A stretch of DNA of 64,000 nucleotides from CAZFVY01 sp964522665 (GTDB taxonomy: Bacteria > Verrucomicrobiota > Verrucomicrobiia > Limisphaerales > CAZFVY01). Position numbers and translations under genes: made by a program. Positions 55,664-64,000 of the stretch are shown here, one piece after another (the first letter of the stretch is position 1; each line of letters begins with the position of its first letter). The notes under the pieces were generated by a model. The model was not told where the DNA came from. It was given only the letters and a program-made list of their open reading frames with translations, and ran no database searches. The stretch covers positions 1 through 64,000 of the forward strand of contig CAZFVY010000012.1 of NCBI GenBank assembly GCA_964522665.1, in the 5' to 3' direction.

Positions 55664-56355
55664 CGCTTCGGTTTCCTTCGCTTGGTTGATTTCGCCCTGC
55701 GCGCTCTCCGTTGGGAGACCCGCGCGCGCTCCTGCAGCGCCTCAACATAGGCCCGCAACTGCGCCACCGAGTCGTCAAAAGGCCCCAGATCGCCGCGCGC
55801 CCTTGCCTGCATGAGACCGCCTTCCATTACCGTCAGAATGAACCGCGAGAATTGCCCCCGATCCAAATCGTCCGGCAATCGGTCCCCGGCCGCGTCCAGC
55901 CAACCTTTCACCTGGGCCGCCCAGTTTTCAAAGTTGCGATGGATCAACGCCCGCGCCTCGGCATGGTCATCGCTCACCTCCAGCGCAAGGTTGCCGATGG
56001 GGCAGCCCAGGCGGCACCCGCGCAGCGCCATCCCCGCGCGATACTGCGCCAACAGCGCAAAGATCCGGCCAATCGGGTCCGCTTCGCTCGCCTCCACGGG
56101 AGCGATCACGGCGGGCCGCAACAATTCCAGCGCGTACTCCAGCACGCCCGTCAACAGCGCCTCTTTGCTCGGAAACACATGATACATGCTCCCGGGATTG
56201 ATCCCGGCCTCGCGCAGGATCGTGGATACGCCGGTCGCGTGGTAACCCTGCTCGTGGAACAATTGGAAGGCCACGCGCAGAATCCGCTCGCGCGTCGATT
56301 CCAAGGCGGGGTCGCCCGGTGGTAAAAGAGATCTCGATGGGGGCGTCGAACTCAT
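55660..56355 (-). CDS. TetR-family repressor
   Basis: 231 residues. The helix-turn-helix has RILRVAFQLFHEQGYHATGVSTILREAGINPGSMYHVFPSKEALL, and the remainder is the ligand-binding dimer domain with GCRLGCPIGNLALEV, a motif of the AcrR/NemR-like subgroup. It starts the two-gene unit with the SRPBCC gene. Two palindromic sites overlap or lie right upstream of its start codon, so it very likely represses itself. The C-terminus is very basic (S-Q-R-R-A-R-R-A-K). Confidence 0.9.
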   Translation of the reverse strand: MSSTPPSRSLLPPGDPALESTRERILRVAFQLFHEQGYHATGVSTILREAGINPGSMYHVFPSKEALLTGVLEYALELLRPAVIAPVEASEADPIGRIFALLAQYRAGMALRGCRLGCPIGNLALEVSDDHAEARALIHRNFENWAAQVKGWLDAAGDRLPDDLDRGQFSRFILTVMEGGLMQARARGDLGPFDDSVAQLRAYVEALQERARVSQRRARRAKSTKRRKPKR

Positions 56356-56392
56356 TTGAACGAACGTTCAAATAAATTGAACGATCACTCAA
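56355..56392 (-). promoter_or_regulatory. two tandem operator palindromes of the TetR regulator
   Basis: Site 1, TTTGAACGAACGTTCAAA (56355-56372), is a perfect palindrome with 8-bp arms around AA. Site 2, TTGAACGATCACTCAA (56377-56392), matches the 16-base core of site 1 in 13 of 16 positions. The centres are 21 bases apart, two helical turns. Site 1 abuts the start codon, so binding would block transcription start or early elongation. Confidence 0.65.
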
Positions 56393-56492
56393 ATCGCGTC
56401 AATCGGATTTTTTCTCCACGCCCCACCTCATGAAGCGAATCTTTTTCGTATGATCCTGCGGGAACATTTCCCGGCCGATCGCCCGGGTCCGG

Positions 56493-56918
56493 TCACGGAG
56501 TCCGCAAACGCTTGGTGACATCCGAACCGAGCTGGCCGTAGTGGCGTACGTTCCACGTGTAGATAATCTCCGCGTTGACTTTAAGCGCGCAGGCGGCGAG
56601 TAACGCGTCGTAGATCGCCCCGCCCGCAACGCCCAACGCCGCGAAGGCCCCGAGCGCTTCAGCGTATTCGCCGTCATCCAAACTGACCACGGTCAACCGT
56701 TCACGAATGCTGCCTATGAACAACATCACCTGATCGCCGCTGACCCGAAATTTACCCGGCATCCTGGTCAGTGTTGAATAGACCTCCGCCAGGCTATGCG
56801 CTCCGCAACTCGCTTGAGCTTTGCTAAACTGACTGAACAAACCGAAGCTCGCGGCGTGGTGGGGGTGGTCGCCATAAAACACGGGGACAAGGACGGAGGT
56901 ATCTAGAAAGGCCTTCAT
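56493..56918 (-). CDS. vapC: PIN-domain toxin VapC
   Basis: 141 residues. PIN toxins are RNases that stop translation by cutting RNA. The acidic residues are present: D6 in MKAFLDTSVLVPVF, the Glu of HSLAEVYSTLTRMPG, and the Asp of AIYDALLAACAL. The last part N-A-E-I-I-Y-T-W-N normally carries another Asp in T-x-D; here it reads T-W-N, a possible loss. Its start overlaps the antitoxin stop (ATGA). Confidence 0.88.
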   Translation of the reverse strand: MKAFLDTSVLVPVFYGDHPHHAASFGLFSQFSKAQASCGAHSLAEVYSTLTRMPGKFRVSGDQVMLFIGSIRERLTVVSLDDGEYAEALGAFAALGVAGGAIYDALLAACALKVNAEIIYTWNVRHYGQLGSDVTKRLRTP

Positions 56919-57190
56919 CAGGTCGGCCCGAGATTCTGCTGGTCGCGCTCATCGCGAACCTGGCGCCGCGTCTCATCGACCAGCGAAGCGGTCAGGGTCT
57001 GCCCCGTGCGGAACACCCAGATGCCTTGCTCCTTGGTAAGCGGCGCGGCGGCACGAACCGGTCGCAACAGAATTCGCTCGCCGGAGCTCTCAAGCTCCAA
57101 TGTATCCCCGGGCGCCAGCTGCAATTCATCCCGGAGCGATTTCGGAAGAACTACCCGCCCCGCTGCATCAATCGTCAATCGAGCATCCAT
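56918..57190 (-). CDS. vapB: AbrB-type antitoxin VapB
   Basis: 90 residues. The N-terminal MDARLTIDAAGRVVLPKSLRDELQLAPGDTLEL is the swapped-hairpin DNA-binding domain. The C-terminal GIWVFRTGQTL is the toxin-wrapping part. It lies upstream of vapC with an ATGA overlap, the standard order. A TTGACA-bearing promoter lies just upstream with its -10 box only a few bases from the ATG, which suggests a leaderless mRNA. Confidence 0.88.
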   Translation of the reverse strand: MDARLTIDAAGRVVLPKSLRDELQLAPGDTLELESSGERILLRPVRAAAPLTKEQGIWVFRTGQTLTASLVDETRRQVRDERDQQNLGPT

Positions 57191-57196
57191 AATGGT

Positions 57197-57225
57197 ATAA
57201 TTAAGTGGGGCAATCCATTTGTCAA
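57197..57225 (-). promoter_or_regulatory. vapBC promoter, possibly leaderless
   Basis: On the minus strand TTGACA (57220-57225) is followed after 17 bases by AATTAT (57197-57202), or after 18 by ATTATA. The antitoxin ATG is at 57188-57190, so transcription would start at or near the start codon. The -35 box is perfect, the -10 box fair. Confidence 0.5.
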
Positions 57226-57422
57226 CCCCAGTTAAACTCAGTTTCCGATGTCGGCCGCCGCTGCATTCAGACTTTCAAAGGTGGCAAATGGAGCGAATTG
57301 CCACGAAACCCGGCTCGATCCCTCCGGGGCCGCGAAAACGTCCCGCCACGGTTAATCCATCCAAACCAAACGACAATTCTTTGCATTTGACCAGACGAAG
57401 CGGACGGCGAGACATTCGGACC

Positions 57423-59714
57423 GTGATTACGCGCTTAATACTCGGACTCTTGGCCATCGGCTCCATTTGCACCCTCTGCCGCGGCGATGGTGAGGAAACC
57501 AATCTCATCCACGGAACCTTTCGCGCCGCCGGCCCGGCTGTCCAGGATGAGGTGTTTCTCCAGGAGGTCTCCCGTCAAATCCCCTGGCGAGCGCCGCTCC
57601 TGTCGGTCGGGCTTTCCGGTGAAAGAGTATTCGCCGGCTCCCAGGATGGATTGCTTGAAATGTCGGGCAACACGTTGGTTCCGGTTGCCGGCGTGACGGG
57701 ACCGATCCGTAAACTCGTGATCGTGGACGGCGCGCTCTGGGCGATCTCGACGGAAGCGGTTTATCGACTCGACGGCGGGGCGTGGAAACGAATCGCGCAG
57801 CCGGGCGTCGTCGATATTAAACTCTACCAACACACGGTGACCGTTGCCACCGCGACCCAATTATTCAGCCTTGTCGGCGATCACTTGACGGCGCTTACGA
57901 CCAATCCGGCCCCATTCGCCATTGAACGAATCGCGCCGTTCAACGATTCCCTCTACGTTCAGGGTGGGCCGCGGCTGACGTTTTTCGACGGCGCGTCGTT
58001 CGGCGGTATCGACGTCTATGGTTCGCCCGTTGATTTGGGGTGGGACTGGGGCGCGCTTCCGTCCACCACGATTCGGGATATCCTCGCGGACGGTCCCAGC
58101 CTCTATTTGGCCACCGACCGCGGCTTGGGAGTTCTGCGCGGCATGACGCTCCTCTCCGTCAAAGGCGCCGACGGGCTGCCGTTCGAGGATACGACCTGTC
58201 TGGCCAAGGGTTTCACGAATGATCTTTGGATCGGGACCACGCGCGGCGCCATTCGCCGCGTGTCCGACCATGATTTCCATTACTTCGCCGGCAAACGCTG
58301 GCTTCCGGGCGAACGGGTCAACGCGATTGCCGTCGCCGGGCGTTCGGTCATCCTCGCGACCGATGGCGGACTGGCGCAAATCGTGTACCATCCGATGACG
58401 CTCGAAGCGAAGGCCGCCTACTACGAACGCCATTTGGAACGCTGGGGCCAGAAGCGGCTCGGCTTTGTGCATAAGCTCGAATGGGATGAAGCGGCCAAAG
58501 AGTACGTGCGCGAGGCGAGTGATAACGACGGCGGCTATAGTTCCGACTACCTCAGCGCCCAGTCCTACCGCTTCGCCGTCACCAAGGACCCCATCGCCCG
58601 CCAGGAAGCGGTCAACACCTTCAACGCTCTTCGTTGGCTGGAGCGGATGACCGGAATCTCCGGCTTTCCCGCCCGCGCGGTCTGGGTGAAAGGAGAGAAA
58701 GGGCACAAGTCGGGCCTCGGGTCGGGCGGATACCCGGCCCAATGGCACGATGTCCCCGGCACGCCCTTCGAGTGGAAGGGCGACACCTCGAGCGACGAGC
58801 TCTGCGCCCATTTCTACGCCCTGAATCTGTTCATCGATCTGGCCGCGCGGCCTGACGAAATCATGCTCGCGAAAGCGCATCTCGAACGCATCGCCTCTCA
58901 TCTCGTTCAGCATCAGTGGCAACTCATAGACCTCAGTGGAAAACCGACCCGCTGGGGCCGTTGGGACCCGGACTATTTCATGACCGAGGAAGGCCGCTTT
59001 GACCAGGGACTGCAGAGCCTCGAAATCCTGAGTTTTATGAAGGACGCCGCCGACTTGACCGGTGACGCAAAATTCGGAACGGCCTACAACCGCCTCGTGG
59101 AGCTTGGCTATCCCGCGAAAACGTTGCGGCAGCGGGCCGTATTCCCGCCCGATTCCGTGGCAAACTTCGAGGATCAACTTTCGTTCTGGGCTTATTGGAA
59201 CCTGCTCCCGCGCGAGTCCGACCCCGTCCGAAAAAGCACGTACCGCCGGAGCTTTGAACGCACTTGGGAAGTAATTCGCGTCGAGCAGCAGCCGTGGTTC
59301 AACTTCGTTTATGGCGCCCTTACGGGAAACGACTGCGAGGCCGATCACGCGGTGAAACATTTGCGCGAATGGCCCGTGGATCTGGTCATCTACAGTTACC
59401 AGAACTCACACCGCACCGATCTGTTTCCGCCCCGTGGTTACAAAGTGGTCAAAGCCGCCGACCGGCCTTTCTCACCGCGCGAACGGGAACCGATGCGCTG
59501 GGACGGCTGGACCATGCAAGCCGACGGCGGCGCCGGCGGCAATGACGTCGTCGAACCGTCGAGCTGGCTCCTGGCCTATTGGATGGGACGCTACCACGGC
59601 TTCATCGCCCCGCCGGACGTACAATTGGTCGCCGACTTCGATACTCAACCTCCCAAGGGAACACGCCTCGGCGCCCAGCCCTACGACGGCCCGCCCCGTC
59701 CGGAACTGCCGTAA
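57423..59714 (+). CDS. exported beta-propeller plus helical-toroid protein
   Basis: 763 residues from a GTG at 57423, chosen because VITRLILGLLAIGSICTLC is then a signal peptide; an ATG at 57288 is also possible. The N-terminal third has propeller repeats like those of two-component sensor ligand domains (D-x-L-W-I-G-T-T-R-G, G-x-x-V-x-A-I-A-V). The C-terminal two-thirds is all-helical with aromatic, acidic clefts (DPDYFMTEEGRFDQGL), like the alpha/alpha toroid of some polysaccharide-active enzymes. No exact family is recognised. Role in sensing or cutting a surface or environmental glycan is inferred. Confidence 0.6.
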   Translation: MITRLILGLLAIGSICTLCRGDGEETNLIHGTFRAAGPAVQDEVFLQEVSRQIPWRAPLLSVGLSGERVFAGSQDGLLEMSGNTLVPVAGVTGPIRKLVIVDGALWAISTEAVYRLDGGAWKRIAQPGVVDIKLYQHTVTVATATQLFSLVGDHLTALTTNPAPFAIERIAPFNDSLYVQGGPRLTFFDGASFGGIDVYGSPVDLGWDWGALPSTTIRDILADGPSLYLATDRGLGVLRGMTLLSVKGADGLPFEDTTCLAKGFTNDLWIGTTRGAIRRVSDHDFHYFAGKRWLPGERVNAIAVAGRSVILATDGGLAQIVYHPMTLEAKAAYYERHLERWGQKRLGFVHKLEWDEAAKEYVREASDNDGGYSSDYLSAQSYRFAVTKDPIARQEAVNTFNALRWLERMTGISGFPARAVWVKGEKGHKSGLGSGGYPAQWHDVPGTPFEWKGDTSSDELCAHFYALNLFIDLAARPDEIMLAKAHLERIASHLVQHQWQLIDLSGKPTRWGRWDPDYFMTEEGRFDQGLQSLEILSFMKDAADLTGDAKFGTAYNRLVELGYPAKTLRQRAVFPPDSVANFEDQLSFWAYWNLLPRESDPVRKSTYRRSFERTWEVIRVEQQPWFNFVYGALTGNDCEADHAVKHLREWPVDLVIYSYQNSHRTDLFPPRGYKVVKAADRPFSPREREPMRWDGWTMQADGGAGGNDVVEPSSWLLAYWMGRYHGFIAPPDVQLVADFDTQPPKGTRLGAQPYDGPPRPELP

Positions 59715-59821
59715 CCTGCGTCAGTTGACGGCGCCCATTTTGCGAAGACACCAAACCAGGCTACGTGCTAACCTTGGCGTCAATGCGCCCCCTTAATCAA
59801 CGCGCCCGGACCGACCGCGTC

Positions 59822-60631
59822 ATGCTTCGATACCCGGGGTCAATCGTCCTCGCGCTCCTCTGCCAACTCGCAACCGTTGGCGCGTTCAGCGCGGCGCCTG
59901 CCAAGCCGACGGCGGAATTACCTATTCTGGATGGCCAATCCAACCCGGAGGGCAAAGCCAGCGTTGGGCCGAACGGTCCCGATAAGAACCAAGACCGCGC
60001 AACGACGCTGACAATCGAAGGCTGGTCGGTTTCGATCAACCCTGCGCTCTGGCGCTCCGAACCCGCCGCGACCACCACCGCCCTCGCCCTGCTTCGGACC
60101 CAACTCGCGGACATCGCGCGCGTGGTTCCCGCCCCGGCGCTGGCGAAATTGCGGGAGACGCGCCTCTGGTTCTCGCCCGAATACCTGGGCGTCCGCCCGA
60201 CCGCGGAGTACCACCCCGATGCGGTTTGGCTGCGTCAGCACGGCCGCGCGCCGGAAATGGCCAAAGGGGTCGAGTTTACCAACGTGCGCGCGTACGAGCG
60301 GGAGACCGACCGGATGCCCTGGTTCGTATTGCACGAACTCGCGCATGGCTATCACGACCGCGTCCTTGGTTTTGACCAAGCGGAAATAAGAGCCGCCTAC
60401 GAACACGCGAAAGCCAACCGACTTTATGACCGCGTCGAACGCCATAACGGCAATGGCCTGCCCAACACGTTCGAACGCGCCTACGCGATGACCGACCATA
60501 AGGAGTATTTCGCGGAGAGTTCCGAGGCTTTTTTCGGGCGGAATGATTTTTATCCCTGGACGCGTACGGATTTGGAAAAACACGATCCGCAAATGTTCGA
60601 ATTACTGAAACGGGTCTGGCAGGCAGAATAA
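59822..60631 (+). CDS. exported HExxH metallopeptidase
   Basis: 269 residues from the ATG at 59822, with a signal peptide (YPGSIVLALLCQLATVGAFSAAP). The zinc motif HELAHGYHD is near residue 180, and KEYFAESSEAFFGRNDFYPW downstream supplies the third ligand in the pattern Y/F-x-A-E, as in lethal-factor-like gluzincins. Substrate unknown. It follows the propeller protein by 107 bases and precedes the glycosidase-like gene by 20 bases. Confidence 0.78.
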   Translation: MLRYPGSIVLALLCQLATVGAFSAAPAKPTAELPILDGQSNPEGKASVGPNGPDKNQDRATTLTIEGWSVSINPALWRSEPAATTTALALLRTQLADIARVVPAPALAKLRETRLWFSPEYLGVRPTAEYHPDAVWLRQHGRAPEMAKGVEFTNVRAYERETDRMPWFVLHELAHGYHDRVLGFDQAEIRAAYEHAKANRLYDRVERHNGNGLPNTFERAYAMTDHKEYFAESSEAFFGRNDFYPWTRTDLEKHDPQMFELLKRVWQAE

Positions 60632-60651
60632 ACCCCGTGACACCCAACGCA

Positions 60652-62532
60652 ATGAGAGTCCGTTCTTTCCCAGTTTCAGGTTCCTCCCGGATCACAGCCT
60701 GCCTCGTCGAGCTGCTCTTTCTCGCTTCGATCCTCTCCGGCCGCGCGGCCGACTTTCCTTTTCCCACGTATGGAAGGCTGGCGGCGGGCGCGCAGCGAGT
60801 GCGCCTCTTATCCGGTCAGCGCGAGTTTATCTTTAGCATGTACGGAGCTCCGGGTGAGTTGGAGAAGATGCGTCAGATTGTCCAGGTGATGCGGGAGCAA
60901 GGCTTGGGAAATGGATTCGATCCCGGCCCGACGCCCGGCGCGGGTTCGAAGCCGGTCTTTGATTACCTCGCCACGGTCGGCTGGCCGGTGATGTGTTATT
61001 CGGGCGGGGAAATGCAGATCAAAGGCGGACGCGCGGTCTTTGGCCGAGAGCAGGAGCAGTCCCTCGCCAGTATGGATCAAGCCGGGGTCTTCACCGCGAT
61101 TCAGTTGGGTGAATGGGGTTACTACTTTCATAACCTCGCGCCGAATGAGTCGTGGTGGCACGACGTTTACGGGGCGGAATTCGACGCCTTCAAACATTTG
61201 ATGAAGCCGAAAGGGTTGGCTGGTTACGACCGTCGTCCCACAAGCAAGCGAGAGTGCTACGACGTCGTCCAAGACTACTTCGTGAGCCGCAGCCGCGATT
61301 TGCTCGGGCGCCTCATCAGCGTGACGGGGCATTCGCATTACGAAGCCTACGCCGGCGAATGGGGCGCCCGCTGCGTCGGCTTGGAAGTCGGCGAGAACAT
61401 CGCCTTCACGCAATCAAAACTCGCTTTCGCGCGTGGCGCCTCCCGCCAGTGGGATAAGCCGTGGTCCGTTCAGGTAAGCCCCTGGTTTTCCGGCGCCTGC
61501 ACCACCAGCGGCGAATTGCGCCTGGAAGGCTCCTACGCGCGCGGCTTGGACGCCGGCCACTCCCTCAGCTTTTACGAGCGCATGTGGCTTCACGGTTGGT
61601 TCGCGGGGGCCGCCATGGTGACGCCCGAGAACAGCATCGCGACTTTTTTCGAGAAACCGGAGACGCCGTGGACCCTCACTCCGCACGGACGAAAAGCGGT
61701 GGAGGTTTTTTCCTTCATGCGAACCCATGACCGCGGAACTCCCTACGCGCCGGTCGCCGTGGTTCTCGATCACCTTGCAGGGTACAACGCCTACATGGAC
61801 AAACCGTGGGGAATCCTAAACCCAACGCCGGGTGACCGGGAAACGCGGGACCTCTTTGATCATCAACTTTTCCCCGGCGCCGACCACATTCACGCGCGGC
61901 CGGACCCCGCGAACCCGGAGAGCAGCTACCTGCGCCCCACGCCATACGGTGAGATCTTCGACGTGCTGCTGACCAGCGTGACCCCGGAAACGCTCCCGAC
62001 TTACCCGGTCATCCTGCTCGTCGGCGACATCGAGTTCGACAACTCTTTCCTGGGCGAGTTGGAGAAATCGCTGCGTCGTGGCAGCCGCGTCCTGTTGTCG
62101 CCCCGCCACCGCGAGGCGCTCGGCAAAGAGTACGAAAGGCTCGCGCGCCAGGGCGACGTCGAGACGCTCGAGCCGTGGACCAATCCAACCACCGGACGCC
62201 CCGCGGCGATCTCAAACGATCGGCTCGCGGACCTAGCCCGGCGTTACCTTCCCGTCGAGATCACCGGTGATCCCGTCCAATACCAAATCAATCGAATCCC
62301 CGACGGATGGTTGGTTGAAGTCATCAACAACCAGGGCGTCACTAAATTCCCGAACAAGCCCGCGGTCATCGACCCGACGGCGGTCGCCCGGATTCGTTTG
62401 CAATCCAAGGTACCTTGCCGCGGGGCGCGAGAATGGCGGACGGGCAAATCCTACGCCCAACCCGGCCCCATCAGTCTCGAACTTGGCCCCGGAGCGGTCC
62501 AATTTGTCGAGTTCCTCGACGCGGCTCACTGA
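60652..62532 (+). CDS. exported glycoside-hydrolase-like protein
   Basis: 626 residues from the ATG at 60652, with a signal peptide ending ...LASILSGRA before ADFPFPTYGR. The first two-thirds has the pattern of a TIM barrel with many aromatic and acidic residues (AIQLGEWGYYFHN, TGHSHYEAYAGEWGARC). Then a Rossmann-like part (VILLVGDIEFDNSFLGELEKSL, followed by R-V-L-L-S-P) resembles the amidotransferase-like domain of beta-galactosidase-type glycosidases. The catalytic pair cannot be assigned by eye. It is the end of a plus-strand group of three secreted proteins. Confidence 0.55.
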   Translation: MRVRSFPVSGSSRITACLVELLFLASILSGRAADFPFPTYGRLAAGAQRVRLLSGQREFIFSMYGAPGELEKMRQIVQVMREQGLGNGFDPGPTPGAGSKPVFDYLATVGWPVMCYSGGEMQIKGGRAVFGREQEQSLASMDQAGVFTAIQLGEWGYYFHNLAPNESWWHDVYGAEFDAFKHLMKPKGLAGYDRRPTSKRECYDVVQDYFVSRSRDLLGRLISVTGHSHYEAYAGEWGARCVGLEVGENIAFTQSKLAFARGASRQWDKPWSVQVSPWFSGACTTSGELRLEGSYARGLDAGHSLSFYERMWLHGWFAGAAMVTPENSIATFFEKPETPWTLTPHGRKAVEVFSFMRTHDRGTPYAPVAVVLDHLAGYNAYMDKPWGILNPTPGDRETRDLFDHQLFPGADHIHARPDPANPESSYLRPTPYGEIFDVLLTSVTPETLPTYPVILLVGDIEFDNSFLGELEKSLRRGSRVLLSPRHREALGKEYERLARQGDVETLEPWTNPTTGRPAAISNDRLADLARRYLPVEITGDPVQYQINRIPDGWLVEVINNQGVTKFPNKPAVIDPTAVARIRLQSKVPCRGAREWRTGKSYAQPGPISLELGPGAVQFVEFLDAAH

Positions 62533-62599
62533 AGCCACTGGCCTGTCTCGCGTGATGGTACCGCGGACGGGCTGATCGCCGGGCGAACGAGACCGGTCG

Positions 62600-63424
62600 T
62601 CAGTAGTGCGCGAGCGACGCCCCGTGCAGCGCCGCGTCGATGAGCTTTCCAGCGTAGGCTTGGTCGCTCTCCGCCGACGTCGTGAAGTTCATTCCACGAC
62701 GCCAATTCGCCGGCGCTTCCGGATGAACGCCCGAAAGGATTACCCACCCCCGGCCGCACATTCCTTCGACAATCGCGGGTGTCCCGTCCGGATACTTGCC
62801 CACCACCGCGCCCCAGCCCGTAAACTGCGGCCCATCCTCCCAGTAATGCTCCAGCGTCGGGACGCCGGCACAGGTAACGGCCACAGCGGCCTTGCGAATG
62901 CCCCGGTTCTCCGCCGAGTAAAAGCCGAATCGAACGCCCGACGTCAGATCCAGACACTTGTAAGCGCCGTGCCCGGCAAGGAATCCTCCGGCGCAAATTC
63001 CGAGGTAGTTCAGCCCACCCTGTACGGCGTTGTGAAGGTTCGAGGTCGTCTTCGACGTCAAACCCTGGCCGATGCGAATGAAGTTGCCACCTGGAACAAT
63101 TAGCAGCTGATAGGCTTTAAGCTGCGCCTCGCTCATCCAATTCAACTGGCGAGAATTTACCGTGGCGTAGCTGAATCGACCGTCTTTAAGAACGCTTTCG
63201 ACGGCCGCGACATCGTCGGGGGATGTTCCCGTTCCCGCGAACAGAAGGATCTGCGCCTCATTAGTCGGCGCCGGCGGGGAACAGGCCGTAATCGCAACCG
63301 AAATGGCGAACCAGAGCTGAGCCAGGCCCCAGATTCCGACCGGCGCCCTGAACCAGAGACGCAACGATGGTTCGTCGGGGAGAAATCCCGATGGCAAATT
63401 GGGTTTTTGCGCGTTCGCGCCCAC
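62600..63424 (-). CDS. BPL_N-type amidotransferase-like lipoprotein
   Basis: 274 residues from a GTG at 63424, 16 bases after the DUF1501 stop; an earlier start would overlap that gene. A hydrophobic stretch ending FAISVAITACSPP is a lipobox-type signal, with Cys as the lipid-bearing residue. The rest is a class I glutamine-amidotransferase-like fold (ILLFAGTGTSPDDVAAV, LLIVPGGN, LGICAGGFLAG) like the N-terminal domain of biotin-protein ligase. The nucleophile Cys in G-I-C-A-G-G is present. Function of exported members is unknown; it may be an envelope hydrolase. Confidence 0.72.
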   Translation of the reverse strand: MGANAQKPNLPSGFLPDEPSLRLWFRAPVGIWGLAQLWFAISVAITACSPPAPTNEAQILLFAGTGTSPDDVAAVESVLKDGRFSYATVNSRQLNWMSEAQLKAYQLLIVPGGNFIRIGQGLTSKTTSNLHNAVQGGLNYLGICAGGFLAGHGAYKCLDLTSGVRFGFYSAENRGIRKAAVAVTCAGVPTLEHYWEDGPQFTGWGAVVGKYPDGTPAIVEGMCGRGWVILSGVHPEAPANWRRGMNFTTSAESDQAYAGKLIDAALHGASLAHY

Positions 63425-63440
63425 ATTGATAAAATCGCCG

Positions 63441-64000
63441 TTACGCCAAGATGCCACTGATGACGCTGCCCGCGACGTCGGTGAGGCGAAATCGGCGGCC
63501 ATTGTGCAGATAAGTCAGCCGTTCGTGGTCCAGGCCGAGCAGGTGGAGGATGGTGGCATGCAGATCGTGGACCGACACCCGGTTCTCGGTCGCCCGCCAG
63601 CCGATCTCGTCGGTGGCGCCATGCGACACGCCGCCCTTAATGCCGCCGCCGGCCATCCAGACCAGGAATCCATAGGGATTATGGTCCCGGCCATCGCCTT
63701 TTTCCGAGACCGGCATCCGGCCAAATTCACCGCCCCAGACCACGAGCGTTTCGTCCAGTAATCCGCGTTGCTTCAGATCAATGAGCAGCGCCGCCACCGG
63801 TTGATCGGTTTCGGCCATGCGTTTGGCGTGGTGATTCTGCAGGCCATTGTGCGAGTCCCATTCGTCATCGCAGTACGCTTGCACGAAGCGAACGCCGCGT
63901 TCGACCAACCGCCGCGCGAGGAGGCACTTGCGGCCGTAGGGCCGGGTCACTTCCTGGTCGAGGCCGTAGAGTTTCTTGATGCTTTCTGGTTCACGGTCCA
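63441..64000 (-). CDS. DUF1501 protein, C-terminal part (runs off the right edge)
   Basis: About 186 residues of the C-terminus, reading open to the window end. The sulfatase-like family (DUF1501) is exported and common in Planctomycetes and Verrucomicrobia. Recognisable segments are ARRLVERGVRFVQ, DSHNGLQNHHAKRMAETD, VVWGGEFGRMPVSEKGDGRDHNPYGF, and LHATILHLLGLDHERLTY, which carry the conserved metal-binding His and Asp. The N-terminus and signal lie outside. It is usually paired with a DUF1553 gene, which would lie to the right. Confidence 0.93.
   Translation of the reverse strand, partial: DREPESIKKLYGLDQEVTRPYGRKCLLARRLVERGVRFVQAYCDDEWDSHNGLQNHHAKRMAETDQPVAALLIDLKQRGLLDETLVVWGGEFGRMPVSEKGDGRDHNPYGFLVWMAGGGIKGGVSHGATDEIGWRATENRVSVHDLHATILHLLGLDHERLTYLHNGRRFRLTDVAGSVISGILA

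Noticed and set aside
57196..57201. Perfect TATAAT on the plus strand as a promoter for the propeller gene
   Set aside because: No -35 box at a suitable distance; the same bases serve better as part of the vapB -10 region on the other strand.
57861..59360. 499-codon minus-strand open frame opposite the propeller protein
   Set aside because: No recognisable domain and no start context; a shadow of a GC-rich gene.

Overview
The window looks like a chromosomal piece of a Verrucomicrobia-type bacterium, of the kind found in Pedosphaera-like soil lineages. The main clue is the left edge, which holds the first bases of a 16S rRNA gene on the minus strand with the AACGAACGCTGGCGG...GGATAAGACATGC pattern usual in that phylum. 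Other clues are H-X9-DG type pseudopilins, an ECF sigma factor fused to a membrane/extracytoplasmic part, DUF1501, Peptidase_Mx, and high-GC coding with few Shine-Dalgarno sites. There is no sign of a phage, plasmid, CRISPR array or intact insertion sequence.

Layout. 0-5.2 kb: a minus-strand type II secretion pseudopilin operon (gspF-H-I-J-K) with bioD as its last gene, running toward the 16S gene; the likely rRNA promoter lies inside the 3' end of bioD. 5.2-8.5 kb: an intergenic inverted-repeat element, a LarE-type sulfur transferase and an unrecognised multipass membrane protein. 8.7-12.3 kb: an ArnT-like glycosyltransferase coupled to an asparagine synthetase. 12.3-14.8 kb: a poorly coding stretch holding a lone flagellin with a sigma-28 promoter, and a decayed AbrB/PIN toxin-antitoxin pair. 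14.7-21.5 kb: a MidA-like methyltransferase diverging from two PilT ATPases, a degenerate receiver protein, tlyA, nadK and a LacI regulator. 21.6-25.7 kb: aconitase and two peroxiredoxins. 25.8-35.2 kb: a tight five-gene exopolysaccharide export operon (FecR-like exported protein, beta-barrel porin, Wza-like, Wzz/BY-kinase, O-antigen ligase-like with a repeat-rich tail). 35.4-45.4 kb: recQ, then two tandem giant sensor kinases with OB-fold-like extracytoplasmic modules.

45.7-64 kb is an accessory, strongly extracytoplasmic region: a large one-heme cytochrome-like protein, a Peptidase_Mx metallopeptidase, an ECF-sigma fusion, a solitary pseudopilin, a D-apionate-lactonase-like protein followed by an SMP-30/gluconolactonase, a TetR regulator with an exported double-SRPBCC protein and tandem operators, an intact vapBC pair, and a run of secreted enzymes (propeller/toroid protein, HExxH protease, glycosidase-like protein, BPL_N lipoprotein and the edge of a DUF1501 protein).

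Main themes are surface assembly (type II secretion, type IV pilus retraction, flagellin, exopolysaccharide) and extracellular carbohydrate use, with little central metabolism. No single clearly new defence or mobile system was found. The best leads are the paired OB-module kinases, the exopolysaccharide operon with a tyrosine-rich kinase, the sigma-28 flagellin, the TetR operator pair, and the decayed toxin beside a retained antitoxin.
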